From assembly GCA_017514235.1 (NCBI GenBank), contig JAFWKK010000038.1, forward strand, positions 1 through 64,000: a DNA stretch of 64,000 nucleotides, read 5' to 3'. Positions 35,647 through 44,297 of the stretch are shown here, in pieces. Position numbers and translations under genes: made by a program. The stretch comes from Kiritimatiellia bacterium (lineage in GTDB: Bacteria > Verrucomicrobiota > Kiritimatiellia > RFP12 > UBA1067). Numbering within the stretch: the stretch's first letter is position 1; every line of letters begins with the position of its first letter. The notes under the pieces are model-generated. The model saw only the letters and a list, made by a program, of their open reading frames with translations. It ran no database searches and had not been told where the DNA came from.

Positions 35647-36936
35647 CTACCTGAATTTCATGCGCCGTCTCTGGATTGAATCGTAGAGCGTACCGCTGAA
35701 GACGCACGGAAACTGATCCTTTTTGTCGATGGTGCTGTTGTATGCCGCCATTTCATCTTCCGACGGTTCCCTGCGCTCGAACAGCCCGCCTTCCACACGC
35801 ACTTCGGGCGCATTCAGACACATGACACCGTGAGGCAAGGCAACGTGATCGAAAACGACCTTCCCTATCGGACTGTCCTTGCGTCCCGTTATCCACGACG
35901 TACATTCCGTCCGCCCCGTAACGTTCGAGAAACTGATGTTGCCGATGCGCGTCTCCTTGGCGAAGCTGGGGCTGATACGGCAGAAGAGCACGGACTCGAC
36001 TTTCATCCCGTCAAACGAAATGCCGTCCATCGCCACGCCCCTGCCGCCGCGCCTCCAGGACGACACGAAGTCCGCCGCCGTACGCGTATCGTAGATTTCG
36101 ATGTTTCTGAAAATAACGTCTCGCACCTCCCCGTCACCCACGCCAACGCGTATGCCGTTGCAGGCTGAGGCGAGACGGCAGTCCGACACACGGATTCGCG
36201 CACACGGGCGTGGACGCTTCAGGCGCACCACATCGGCGCGCAGCGTGATCGAATCGTCGGCGGTATTGATGTCGCAGCCGGAGACCTCAACGTCTTCGCA
36301 GCAGTCGATGTCGATTCCATCGCCATTATGCGTGTGAAAAGGTTCGCGCCGCGTGCGGACATGCAGATTCCTGGCTGTGACGTTCGTGCATCCATGGAAG
36401 AAACACGACCAGTACGGCGAATCAACAAGCGAAATCCCTTCCACGCGGATATTGGCGCTCTCAACGAAATACAGCATCTGACTCGGTCTCCACGGGATGC
36501 GTCCCTGTCCGCCCGGCCATGGCTTGCCGTCCGGTCCAAGCAGGAACGCGGTGCAGTTGCCGTCGACACGCCCCGTTCCTCGCACGGTCACGTTCGTCTG
36601 CTCGATGCAGAGAAGCAGATGCGCCCCTGATGCGGACTCCGCCTTGCTCGACCAGTTCTGCGGACACACGTCCACGGCATTGTAGTCCCCCCTGTCAGGA
36701 CTTCCCTTCAGCGTCGCGCCGTCAAGAAAGAGATCGACACCACTTCTCAGGAAAATGGACCCAGTCAAATACGTGCCGTTCCCGACACGCACCGTGCCGC
36801 CGCCCGCCCGTGCGGCCTCGTCAATCGCCGACTGGATGGCCTTCGTATCTTTCGTCACGCCATCGCCCGCAGCGCCATACGCGCGCACGTCAACATGAGC
36901 GGCAAAAAGCGCACAACACAATAGAGCAACATTCAT
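35647..36936 (-). CDS. GH28-type pectinase (polygalacturonase-like)
   Basis: A 429-residue secreted right-handed beta-helix enzyme. The start giving MNVALLCCALFAAHVDVRAY is set by the signal peptide and promoter; open frame upstream of it is not coding. Family marks are YGAAGDGVTKDTKAIQSAID at the N-terminus, NGDGIDIDCCEDV near 215, NTADDSITL near 235 and a CNGIRVG turn. These give the Asp residues that act as acid and base in GH28. It would cut galacturonan or rhamnogalacturonan backbones. The ATG lies 7 nt after TGGTATAAT without a ribosome site, so the mRNA may be leaderless. Confidence 0.85.
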   Translation of the reverse strand: MNVALLCCALFAAHVDVRAYGAAGDGVTKDTKAIQSAIDEAARAGGGTVRVGNGTYLTGSIFLRSGVDLFLDGATLKGSPDRGDYNAVDVCPQNWSSKAESASGAHLLLCIEQTNVTVRGTGRVDGNCTAFLLGPDGKPWPGGQGRIPWRPSQMLYFVESANIRVEGISLVDSPYWSCFFHGCTNVTARNLHVRTRREPFHTHNGDGIDIDCCEDVEVSGCDINTADDSITLRADVVRLKRPRPCARIRVSDCRLASACNGIRVGVGDGEVRDVIFRNIEIYDTRTAADFVSSWRRGGRGVAMDGISFDGMKVESVLFCRISPSFAKETRIGNISFSNVTGRTECTSWITGRKDSPIGKVVFDHVALPHGVMCLNAPEVRVEGGLFERREPSEDEMAAYNSTIDKKDQFPCVFSGTLYDSIQRRRMKFR

Positions 36937-36943
36937 GGCGGGG

Positions 36944-36952
36944 ATTATACCA
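36944..36952 (-). promoter_or_regulatory. Extended -10 promoter of the GH28 gene, leaderless arrangement
   Basis: The minus strand reads TGGTATAAT, then seven bases (CCCCGCC) and the ATG. No Shine-Dalgarno sequence fits in that gap. Confidence 0.55.
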
Positions 36953-36974
36953 TTTGCAGGGCGACGAGTTCCAG

Positions 36975-38336
36975 TCACCGGTGGTATTGGATAAATGCGG
37001 CAAACGGAACACCCATCGCCGGATAGCTTTGATAGGGGTGCGGATTGCCGGTCTGGACGCCAGACGGCAATTTTTTGTAGCCGTTGTCGTTGTCCACCGT
37101 GATTCCCGCGTCGAGAAGATAGAAACCATCCTTTTCCCGATTGTCGAAAGTCCTGACGAGCCAATCGCGGAACCGCCACATGGCGGCGTTCTGGCGCGGC
37201 GTGAAACTGCCAGAGTCGTTGTTGATCGACCCGCACGTTGAGCAGGGGATGGCGATCACGAACCTGCCGCCAGGGCACGCCTTCAGATACGACTCCTTTA
37301 CGGTTTCAATCCGCCTCCCCCATTCGGCGTAGTCGGCGTCGAGACTGTTGATGAAGTCGTTGAGTCCCAGAAAGACAAACAAGAACTGCGGCGGCGTGAT
37401 GCACCACATCGCAAGATACTTTCCGTAGTCGAACCCCCACTCAAGCGCACTTGCGTCAATCGGCTTCCATTCGGCATGGGCGGGGCGCGCTTCGTGGCGA
37501 CCATCGCATTCGCCTTCATATCGAACAAAACCCTTCGCTGCGTCGTCGTACTGGATGTCGCCCGGATGGGGTTCCAGGAGAACGCCCGTCTTTTCGTCAA
37601 AGCGCGACACGTAGGCATCGAAACGCGAGCAGGAATAGGTCGGCTCGAATCCTCTGGGCTGCGTCTTGCGATAGCAGCGCCACGCCATTGTCCAGAATCC
37701 ACGAGAGCCCCAGTAGCGTCCGTCTTTCGGTTGCATGAAGCCATGGTAGGAGCAATTCGGGCTGGTCGGCACCGTAAAATACGACTGAAGCGTCCAGCCG
37801 CCGCGCCCTTCGTTGAAATGTCCGTCACCGGAATCGCGAAGCCCGACAAGGTGGAGTTTCGGCACGAATCCAGACACAATGAGCGCATGGCGGTAGAACT
37901 GCCCATGCGTATAGCTGTCGCCGATGATCTGCGCATAGACGTCATCGTCGCCAACGCCCTTTCGCCCGACACGGAGCGTTGCCTTGAGGCTCTTGACCAC
38001 CTTAAACGCGTCACCATTTACGAGATCGACGGTAATGACCGCGCCCTCCTGCGGCTTGTCAATCGTCGCCACATGGCCAAGGCGGCGCGAGAATGCACCG
38101 TACTTCCTATCCATGTCGAAGCGGACGAAATCGTCGTATGGCCGCCACCGCTTCAGCGTCGGCTGCACGAACATCTCGTTCGGTGTGTCGGAGAGCATAT
38201 AGATGTGTGACGGCAGGCAGATGTCATTCCTAATAGTTTGCGGTTGAGAGTTGATTGTTGGCAGGGCGGGCAGCCCCTGCCCGCCGATTACTGTCATCAC
38301 AACCGATGCGACCAGAAACCCTAAGCCTATCTTCAT
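36975..38336 (-). CDS. Secreted SGNH/GDSL-family esterase-like protein
   Basis: A 453-residue protein; the ATG giving MKIGLGFLVASVVMTVIGG supplies the signal peptide. After a beta domain of about 130 residues, IIGDSYTHGQFY near 160 carries the nucleophile Ser of SGNH hydrolases, FLFVFLGLNDF near 330 supplies the Asn block, and TGNPHPYQSY near the C-terminus could supply the catalytic His. Such enzymes remove acetyl or other ester groups from polysaccharides, which suits the adjacent pectinase. It starts 17 nt after the stop of the beta-strand-repeat gene. Confidence 0.75.
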   Translation of the reverse strand: MKIGLGFLVASVVMTVIGGQGLPALPTINSQPQTIRNDICLPSHIYMLSDTPNEMFVQPTLKRWRPYDDFVRFDMDRKYGAFSRRLGHVATIDKPQEGAVITVDLVNGDAFKVVKSLKATLRVGRKGVGDDDVYAQIIGDSYTHGQFYRHALIVSGFVPKLHLVGLRDSGDGHFNEGRGGWTLQSYFTVPTSPNCSYHGFMQPKDGRYWGSRGFWTMAWRCYRKTQPRGFEPTYSCSRFDAYVSRFDEKTGVLLEPHPGDIQYDDAAKGFVRYEGECDGRHEARPAHAEWKPIDASALEWGFDYGKYLAMWCITPPQFLFVFLGLNDFINSLDADYAEWGRRIETVKESYLKACPGGRFVIAIPCSTCGSINNDSGSFTPRQNAAMWRFRDWLVRTFDNREKDGFYLLDAGITVDNDNGYKKLPSGVQTGNPHPYQSYPAMGVPFAAFIQYHR

Positions 38337-38353
38337 CACAGTGCTTTCTCGCA

Positions 38354-41029
38354 TCAGCGGATGACGAGTCGCGTTCCGAGCCGAAATGCGCGGATTTCGT
38401 CTGCCGAAACCTTCAAGCCCCAGCGCGACGACGGCATTCCTTCCACCTTCACCGACCAAGAATTGAGGTTCGCAAGACCTTCCGACGAGACGCCGCCGAG
38501 CCCGGCAGGAACCGCAAAGTCCATGACACCTTCTGGAATGTTGATGAGATCGATTGTGCCGTTCGCGGCAAAGTCGAAGCCGGACAACGTTCCTACACCC
38601 GCAGAGCAGTCCACCGTCAGATTGCTGATCGTCTTGCTCTCGCCCCGCACCAACAACGTCGCACCCGTCGCAACCTGAATCGACGTGACATTGTCGAGCA
38701 TCGTTGCGCCGTTAGCGTCAGGCGCGGCGGGGACATTGAGCGCCAACCCCCTCCCAGGACGCAACGGATGTCCCGCCCCGAACGCATCGCCGGAAAGCCA
38801 AGTGACATAGTCGGCCGCTTGCGGAGTCGTCACATCTCCTGTGAGATCAATCCAGGCGTTCCCGTCTTTGCTCGCTTCGACGCCAATCGACGAAATGGCA
38901 GAAGAGTCTTTTCCGACGAGAACATCATAGCGCAGAAGCGGCGGGGTGCCGTCTGGGAGACGCATTATGGCATAGACGTAATTCTCAGGCGTTCCATTAG
39001 GCTTTCCGTTCGTGACATACATTCGCCAGTAATGCGTGTCACCGCTCTTGAGGTAAGTCTTTCCGTCGAAAAGGCCTCCCAGCCCCTCGTGGTAGCTTGC
39101 TGGATAATGATAAACGTCTTTGCCGCTCGCATTGCAGAAGAAAGCCTCTCCTGGGTCAAGTTCAGAGATGCTGATCGGCGTATAGTCAACGGCCTGATTC
39201 TTCACCCTTATGTCATCCGGTTCATGGAATATGAGACCTGCCACACGATTAGAACCTGCGGCATCGTAAAGCGCGAATTCATAGATATATGACGGAGCGC
39301 TGCGGGCATTCTTGATGACGAACCGATAATACGAGTACGACTCTCCCGCGTAACGATCCCAGAGCTCAAGCGTTCCTTCCTTTACGTCAAGTTTTCCTGA
39401 GATCGTGTTAGCGCCAGCGATGACCCAGCGTCCAGAATCCTCCTTCGTCACAGCGACGGAACCACTGCCGGAAGTGATGTTCGAGACCATGTTATAGCCT
39501 GTCGAGTCACCGCCCAGCGCAAGCGTCTTCTCACCCGCATCAAACGCCGATATGCCAGCGAACTTCAGCTCTGATCCAGCCCCAGAAGAAGCCAGTTTGC
39601 CGCCCGCACCTGTAAGCGCCAACGGACGCGTGGAACAGGCAGACGCCTTGCCACCCATATACTCGAACGTCGGGAACGTACCGTTGCCGCCCAGAAGGAA
39701 CGCATAATCTACAGCCTTTGAATTGTCTCGCGAACCGATGTACGGTTGATGAAGAATGGTGGAAAGGCCAAGCGCACAAGGCGAACCAGCCTCTGCCATG
39801 GAAGCGAACTGGAACGTACCATCCTTGATGGCCATCGCACCCTTCTGCTCGTTGGCTTCGTTGGCGAACCGCCATGTGCCGGAACCGTCCTTCGTGAAAT
39901 AAGTTGCCGCCGCATCAGGTGTAGTGATCTTTCCCGTGACGATGCAAGGAGTGGTATTGCTGCCTGTCATCATCAGGTCTCCCATGGTACTGGAAACATG
40001 GCTCCACTCACCAGAGAAAGTTATGCCGCCAATTGCTCCTGCGTCCATGATTATTCGCACGGCATCTGAATATGGCATCCAAACGAATGACTTGTCTGTC
40101 ACCTCACCTGTGCCAAGATAATGGAATGAACCGCCGATGCGCGACTCGATTGCAGAACTGTAGTTGGCACCAATTGACGACGCGTAATTCTTCTTGCCGA
40201 ACTTCGTCAAGTAGAGATGTCCGTGCCGGGCATCGTTCTCGGAGTAGCGACCCCAGTGCATGAATGAAGTCCCCGAAAAAAGGCTGTTCGTACCGTGGAG
40301 ATAGACAGTACCTGTCGAATACCACTTGATGCCGCCCATGAGCCTGCCGTAGAAATGACTGTCCGTCTGATCGCCATACCCCATATAGCCAATCTGGAGT
40401 GTAGCGCCACCACTCGTAGGCGACGCGTTGGTGACGGTACCATGACCGTTGAGCGCAGCCAGCTGCGTCGAATTGTCTGGCAGGAGAAAAAGCGTCGTGT
40501 TCTCGTTCATCGTGACCGGGCCAAATGAATAAGCCCCGCCGGAATTGGCCTGCGGCAACTTGAGCGTTCCATTCTCGACAATCAGTCCATTCCATGAACA
40601 GTACGCTGAATAGCCGCTGTATTGTTTCGCGTAAAGATCCGTCTGTACGTTGGACATCAACTCGACAGTTGCCGCCGTGCGTTTGATGAGCGTGCCCTGC
40701 CCGAACACGGCGCATTGCCACTGGATATCGGAGGGTTGGTTGAGGACGAACGTTGAAGACGCCGCTGTCAGCTCCACGCCGTCAAGCGCGTTGACGAACG
40801 CAGCATCTGAATCTGTGGGGACTTCGACCGTCACGTTCTCCGGAATCTGCACGACATCATGCGCCGCCGGAACAGCGCCACCGGCATTGACGTACTGGCT
40901 GGACGACTGCCATCCACCGTTCCCATTGGGATTCCACACGTAGGTGGTACGCGCCAAAAGCGCGGTTGAAACAAGCACAGCGCATACGCAGAGACTGCCG
41001 CTCATGACATCAGTTGATCTTCTTCCCAT
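38354..41029 (-). CDS. Secreted beta-strand-repeat (autotransporter-type) protein
   Basis: An 891-residue protein with a signal peptide (MGRRSTDVMSGSLCVCAVLV). The start at 41029 overlaps the preceding gene by 20 nt and has GGGGGAAAG just upstream; a later ATG eight codons on would lose the positive residues. The body is beta-strand repeats (LTGAGGKLASSGAGSELKF, VIAGANTISGKLDVKEGTLELW), then an F5/8-like segment near 580-740. No outer-membrane barrel is present. The C-terminal module (LNSWSVKVEGMPSSRWGLKV) ends FRLGTRLVIR, like the giant repeat protein. A surface or matrix role next to glycosidases is likely. Confidence 0.75.
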   Translation of the reverse strand: MGRRSTDVMSGSLCVCAVLVSTALLARTTYVWNPNGNGGWQSSSQYVNAGGAVPAAHDVVQIPENVTVEVPTDSDAAFVNALDGVELTAASSTFVLNQPSDIQWQCAVFGQGTLIKRTAATVELMSNVQTDLYAKQYSGYSAYCSWNGLIVENGTLKLPQANSGGAYSFGPVTMNENTTLFLLPDNSTQLAALNGHGTVTNASPTSGGATLQIGYMGYGDQTDSHFYGRLMGGIKWYSTGTVYLHGTNSLFSGTSFMHWGRYSENDARHGHLYLTKFGKKNYASSIGANYSSAIESRIGGSFHYLGTGEVTDKSFVWMPYSDAVRIIMDAGAIGGITFSGEWSHVSSTMGDLMMTGSNTTPCIVTGKITTPDAAATYFTKDGSGTWRFANEANEQKGAMAIKDGTFQFASMAEAGSPCALGLSTILHQPYIGSRDNSKAVDYAFLLGGNGTFPTFEYMGGKASACSTRPLALTGAGGKLASSGAGSELKFAGISAFDAGEKTLALGGDSTGYNMVSNITSGSGSVAVTKEDSGRWVIAGANTISGKLDVKEGTLELWDRYAGESYSYYRFVIKNARSAPSYIYEFALYDAAGSNRVAGLIFHEPDDIRVKNQAVDYTPISISELDPGEAFFCNASGKDVYHYPASYHEGLGGLFDGKTYLKSGDTHYWRMYVTNGKPNGTPENYVYAIMRLPDGTPPLLRYDVLVGKDSSAISSIGVEASKDGNAWIDLTGDVTTPQAADYVTWLSGDAFGAGHPLRPGRGLALNVPAAPDANGATMLDNVTSIQVATGATLLVRGESKTISNLTVDCSAGVGTLSGFDFAANGTIDLINIPEGVMDFAVPAGLGGVSSEGLANLNSWSVKVEGMPSSRWGLKVSADEIRAFRLGTRLVIR

Positions 41030-44000
41030 GACTTTCCCCCTTTTCCTTGGATTTTACCCAAATCTCCTTTGCGATGCCTGATGCGCGGTCGCGGCAGACC
41101 ACGCGGTAGTCGCCGGACGCATCGTTCACGTTCGTGCGGACGGCGAGCGTGCAAACGCCGCCCTCCGCGCAAGCGAAGCCCGCACCGTCAAGTTCTGCTC
41201 CTGCGGCGTCATAGACGCGAATCTCCACCGGAAGCCGCGCCGGAACAGGCATACCGCATTCATCAAGAACCTTCGTCGTGATCGTGATGTCGCCGCACGG
41301 CACAAATGATGCCTCCACCTTCACGTCGGCAATCCTGCGCTCAAGGAACATCAGGAGCCGTCCGTCGTTCGTGTCGTACGAAAGCTGCACTTCTACTCGT
41401 CCGTCAGCCCGCCGCGCAAACGGAACTTCGCCTCCTCGCGAAAGTTCGTAAACCGCTACAATCTTCCTTTCAGGATCGCGCAACGTTACGCTTCCGGAAA
41501 ACGGCAACCCCTTCTCCATCGTCAGCCCCCACTGCCCCACGTAGTCACCAAACGTGCGCCTGTCATTGATGGCGAAAAGATAGGGCGTACCGTTCCACGC
41601 GCGTGAATAGACGACGATCTCCGGACTGGAACTGTCCGCCTTCGGGATGTACGCATGGCGTTCCTCCAACGCTCTGCGGAGATTCTCCGCGTTCGACTGC
41701 ATTTCCGACTTCGTTGCCTCGGTGAACTTGCGCGCGACCGTGTTCACCAATGTCTTCGTGGAGGCGTCCACATCCTCCGTGTGGTCTGACTCAGGCGGCT
41801 TCTTCTGCGCCATAACTGGCACCGTGACATCCGCCTTGAGCGCAGACAAAAGCTTCTCGTCCGCAACGAGGATGCCGCCCACCTTCTGGAACGCCTTGAT
41901 CCGCTCCACGACCAGCGCGGAAAGGAACATGCACTGCGGCGCATACAGAACCTTCGTCTTGCCGAATCCATCGCGCATGATCGTCTCCTCATACACGACA
42001 CGCGGATCGAGACGCGCCCTCTGCAGGAACGTGATGGCGGGCGAAAGCCATCCCCACGACGCGGGACCGCCACATGCGGCAGTCGCGAAGCTTTCGAGAA
42101 TCGCCACCTCAGGCTCATCGCGCTCGAGTCCCTTCAGCATCGGGCCGAGCGGCGCGACCGTATCGCGCAGAAGCGTCTTCATGCGCACCGCCGTCTCCGG
42201 CGAAGTGTAAACGTAGCCCGTCTCGTGCCCCGTCTCGAAAATCGTGTTCCAGCCATGGAACATGATGCCCTTCACGGGCTTTGCGAGCATCGACCATACA
42301 GCTTCCTGCAGCGAATCGGCGGGGATGGTGGGAAACGCGGCGTTCGGACGGCGCTTCACCCATTCTGGCATCGGCGCGACCACGACGTTCGTCGGCGCCA
42401 TCTGTACGCGGTAGCAGATAAGCTGCGTCATTATCATGGGGACCTGCCCCTGACGCCCCGCCGTCATCGCCAGAATTTCCTCCGCCGGGCCCGCCACGTT
42501 CATCGGGTCCGGCACGGCGTACACCCACTGGTTGAGCACATCGACGTCGCCTCCGGAGCCCCATTTCGGCGGACACCGCACGGCAGGGTCCCAGAAGCTG
42601 AAGAACGGACGCTTCCGCTGAATCGCACTTCCATCACCGTAGCGTCCGGCGACCTTGCGGTATTCCTCGGCGATGCCGCCTGTGTATCCCGGCCATCCGT
42701 CGCCGCCGCCCCAGAACCAGCTGTAGTAGAGATAGAGCGGATCGTCCACGGGAACCACGCCGTCGGGGAAGCGCTTCTTCGCCAGCGAGAAGTTCGCGGT
42801 CTTCCCGTACACCTCGGACGGCACGTCGCGTCCCGTCTCGGCCTTGTACCGCAGATGCTCTGTGTTGAACGACGGGAACGTCATGTCGCGAAGCTCCGAA
42901 GCCGGAAGCACGCCGGCAAACGCCGGGTGATAGCCCACGGCCTCGTTCTCGGCGGCGACGATCTGGCGTGCGTACTTCACCAATTCGGGATTCGAGACCT
43001 CCGGCTGATTGACTTCCCGCGGATAGGTTGGCGTTTTTCCTCCTCGCAACTGTCGGTAGAATCGCCTCCGCCCTTCACCCTCCACCGGGTATTGCACCTT
43101 CAAGCTATGCATCGCCCGCATGCCCTCGGCCAACGCCCGGTCGTACATTCCGATGAAACCCAAGGCTCGGAGCGGACTGATGTTCGTGGTCGAGAAACTG
43201 TCGTAGCGCAGCACATGCGTGAAACCGAAATCCCGCACATCTTTATCCGAACCACCACCCCACATCACCACTGGCATTCGGTCGGCGAACGTCGGCCCGA
43301 TCATGATCTCAATCATCTCCTTCGCATACACTTCAGCTCCGTCCGCCAGATGCCCAACGGCAGAAACTTCCATCTCGTAGCGTCCGGGCTTGAGCCGCGT
43401 CTCGACCGGAACGGCAAACACGTCTCTGCCGTCTGACAGAGACACACGTCTCACAAGTCCACGGACAAGCAGAACGTTCGCCCCGGCCGACACCGTGACG
43501 CCGGAAACGGTCACACCTTCGGCGCACTTGACATCCAGCAACAGGTCGGCATCCGCCTCGCCGCGCTCGAATGCCTTCCGCCCAGCCACGCGCACCGCCA
43601 TCGGCTCAGCCGGCAACGGATTTATCGCAACCCTGCGGATTACTCCATTAAACGGCACATAGCAGGAAAGAAGCCTGTCGCCGATCACAGGCTTTACGCC
43701 TGGATTGGAAACGATCGGCTCGCAGCGTTCAATCTGGTTTGTCATCTTTTCGCCGTTGACCGCCCACTCCACACGGCCAAACGAGCCGTAACGTACGGAA
43801 AAACGCACAGTCTCGCCTTTCTTCGCCGTGAACGGCGGGCCTGAAAGGAAGCAGGTGTCATCGCCGAATCCAGCGCATATGGTCGGCTTCCATTTCCCAT
43901 TCCGCTCGTCAAAGTATATCTGCAGGCCCTTGTCTTTCCGTTTGGGACGGTAGTTGACGCCCATCGTGTCCCACAACATGTGCTGACGCGGCGTTGCAGA

Positions 44001-44297
44001 TGCCGCCGCACGGTCGGCAGCATTTGTCCAGTCGACGTATGGAACGAACTCGGCCTCGAACGCGAATGCTTCCGGCAGGTCGAAGCCGGCCACTACCGCA
44101 CCGGCTGGCGAACTGTTCCTGTCGGCGAGTTGGGCAGGGGACAGTCCCTTGCCTTGGACGAGGCGCGTAAACCGGCGAGGCGAGCAGTCGCTCGGCATCC
44201 CGCATGTGAAATCCCATTCAGCTGCCGGCAAACTTCCCGCAGACGAAAAGAGACATGCCGCACAGCAGAGAAAAGCGAACTTCGGACGCTCGATCAT
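41010..44297 (-). CDS. Large secreted hydrolase, GH42-like architecture
   Basis: 1095 residues with a signal peptide (FAFLCCAACLFSSAGSLPA). A concanavalin-like beta domain (about 25-225) and an Ig-like part precede a TIM-barrel-like region with AGVLPASELRD near 465. Around 770-800, TKVLYAPQCMFLSALVVERIKAFQKVGGILVAD resembles the Rossmann-like trimerisation domain of GH42 beta-galactosidases. Beta domains close the protein. The catalytic pair was not identified with confidence. Its ATG overlaps the TGA of the GH36-like gene (ATGA), showing tight coupling. Confidence 0.55.
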   Translation of the reverse strand: MIERPKFAFLCCAACLFSSAGSLPAAEWDFTCGMPSDCSPRRFTRLVQGKGLSPAQLADRNSSPAGAVVAGFDLPEAFAFEAEFVPYVDWTNAADRAAASATPRQHMLWDTMGVNYRPKRKDKGLQIYFDERNGKWKPTICAGFGDDTCFLSGPPFTAKKGETVRFSVRYGSFGRVEWAVNGEKMTNQIERCEPIVSNPGVKPVIGDRLLSCYVPFNGVIRRVAINPLPAEPMAVRVAGRKAFERGEADADLLLDVKCAEGVTVSGVTVSAGANVLLVRGLVRRVSLSDGRDVFAVPVETRLKPGRYEMEVSAVGHLADGAEVYAKEMIEIMIGPTFADRMPVVMWGGGSDKDVRDFGFTHVLRYDSFSTTNISPLRALGFIGMYDRALAEGMRAMHSLKVQYPVEGEGRRRFYRQLRGGKTPTYPREVNQPEVSNPELVKYARQIVAAENEAVGYHPAFAGVLPASELRDMTFPSFNTEHLRYKAETGRDVPSEVYGKTANFSLAKKRFPDGVVPVDDPLYLYYSWFWGGGDGWPGYTGGIAEEYRKVAGRYGDGSAIQRKRPFFSFWDPAVRCPPKWGSGGDVDVLNQWVYAVPDPMNVAGPAEEILAMTAGRQGQVPMIMTQLICYRVQMAPTNVVVAPMPEWVKRRPNAAFPTIPADSLQEAVWSMLAKPVKGIMFHGWNTIFETGHETGYVYTSPETAVRMKTLLRDTVAPLGPMLKGLERDEPEVAILESFATAACGGPASWGWLSPAITFLQRARLDPRVVYEETIMRDGFGKTKVLYAPQCMFLSALVVERIKAFQKVGGILVADEKLLSALKADVTVPVMAQKKPPESDHTEDVDASTKTLVNTVARKFTEATKSEMQSNAENLRRALEERHAYIPKADSSSPEIVVYSRAWNGTPYLFAINDRRTFGDYVGQWGLTMEKGLPFSGSVTLRDPERKIVAVYELSRGGEVPFARRADGRVEVQLSYDTNDGRLLMFLERRIADVKVEASFVPCGDITITTKVLDECGMPVPARLPVEIRVYDAAGAELDGAGFACAEGGVCTLAVRTNVNDASGDYRVVCRDRASGIAKEIWVKSKEKGESHGKKIN

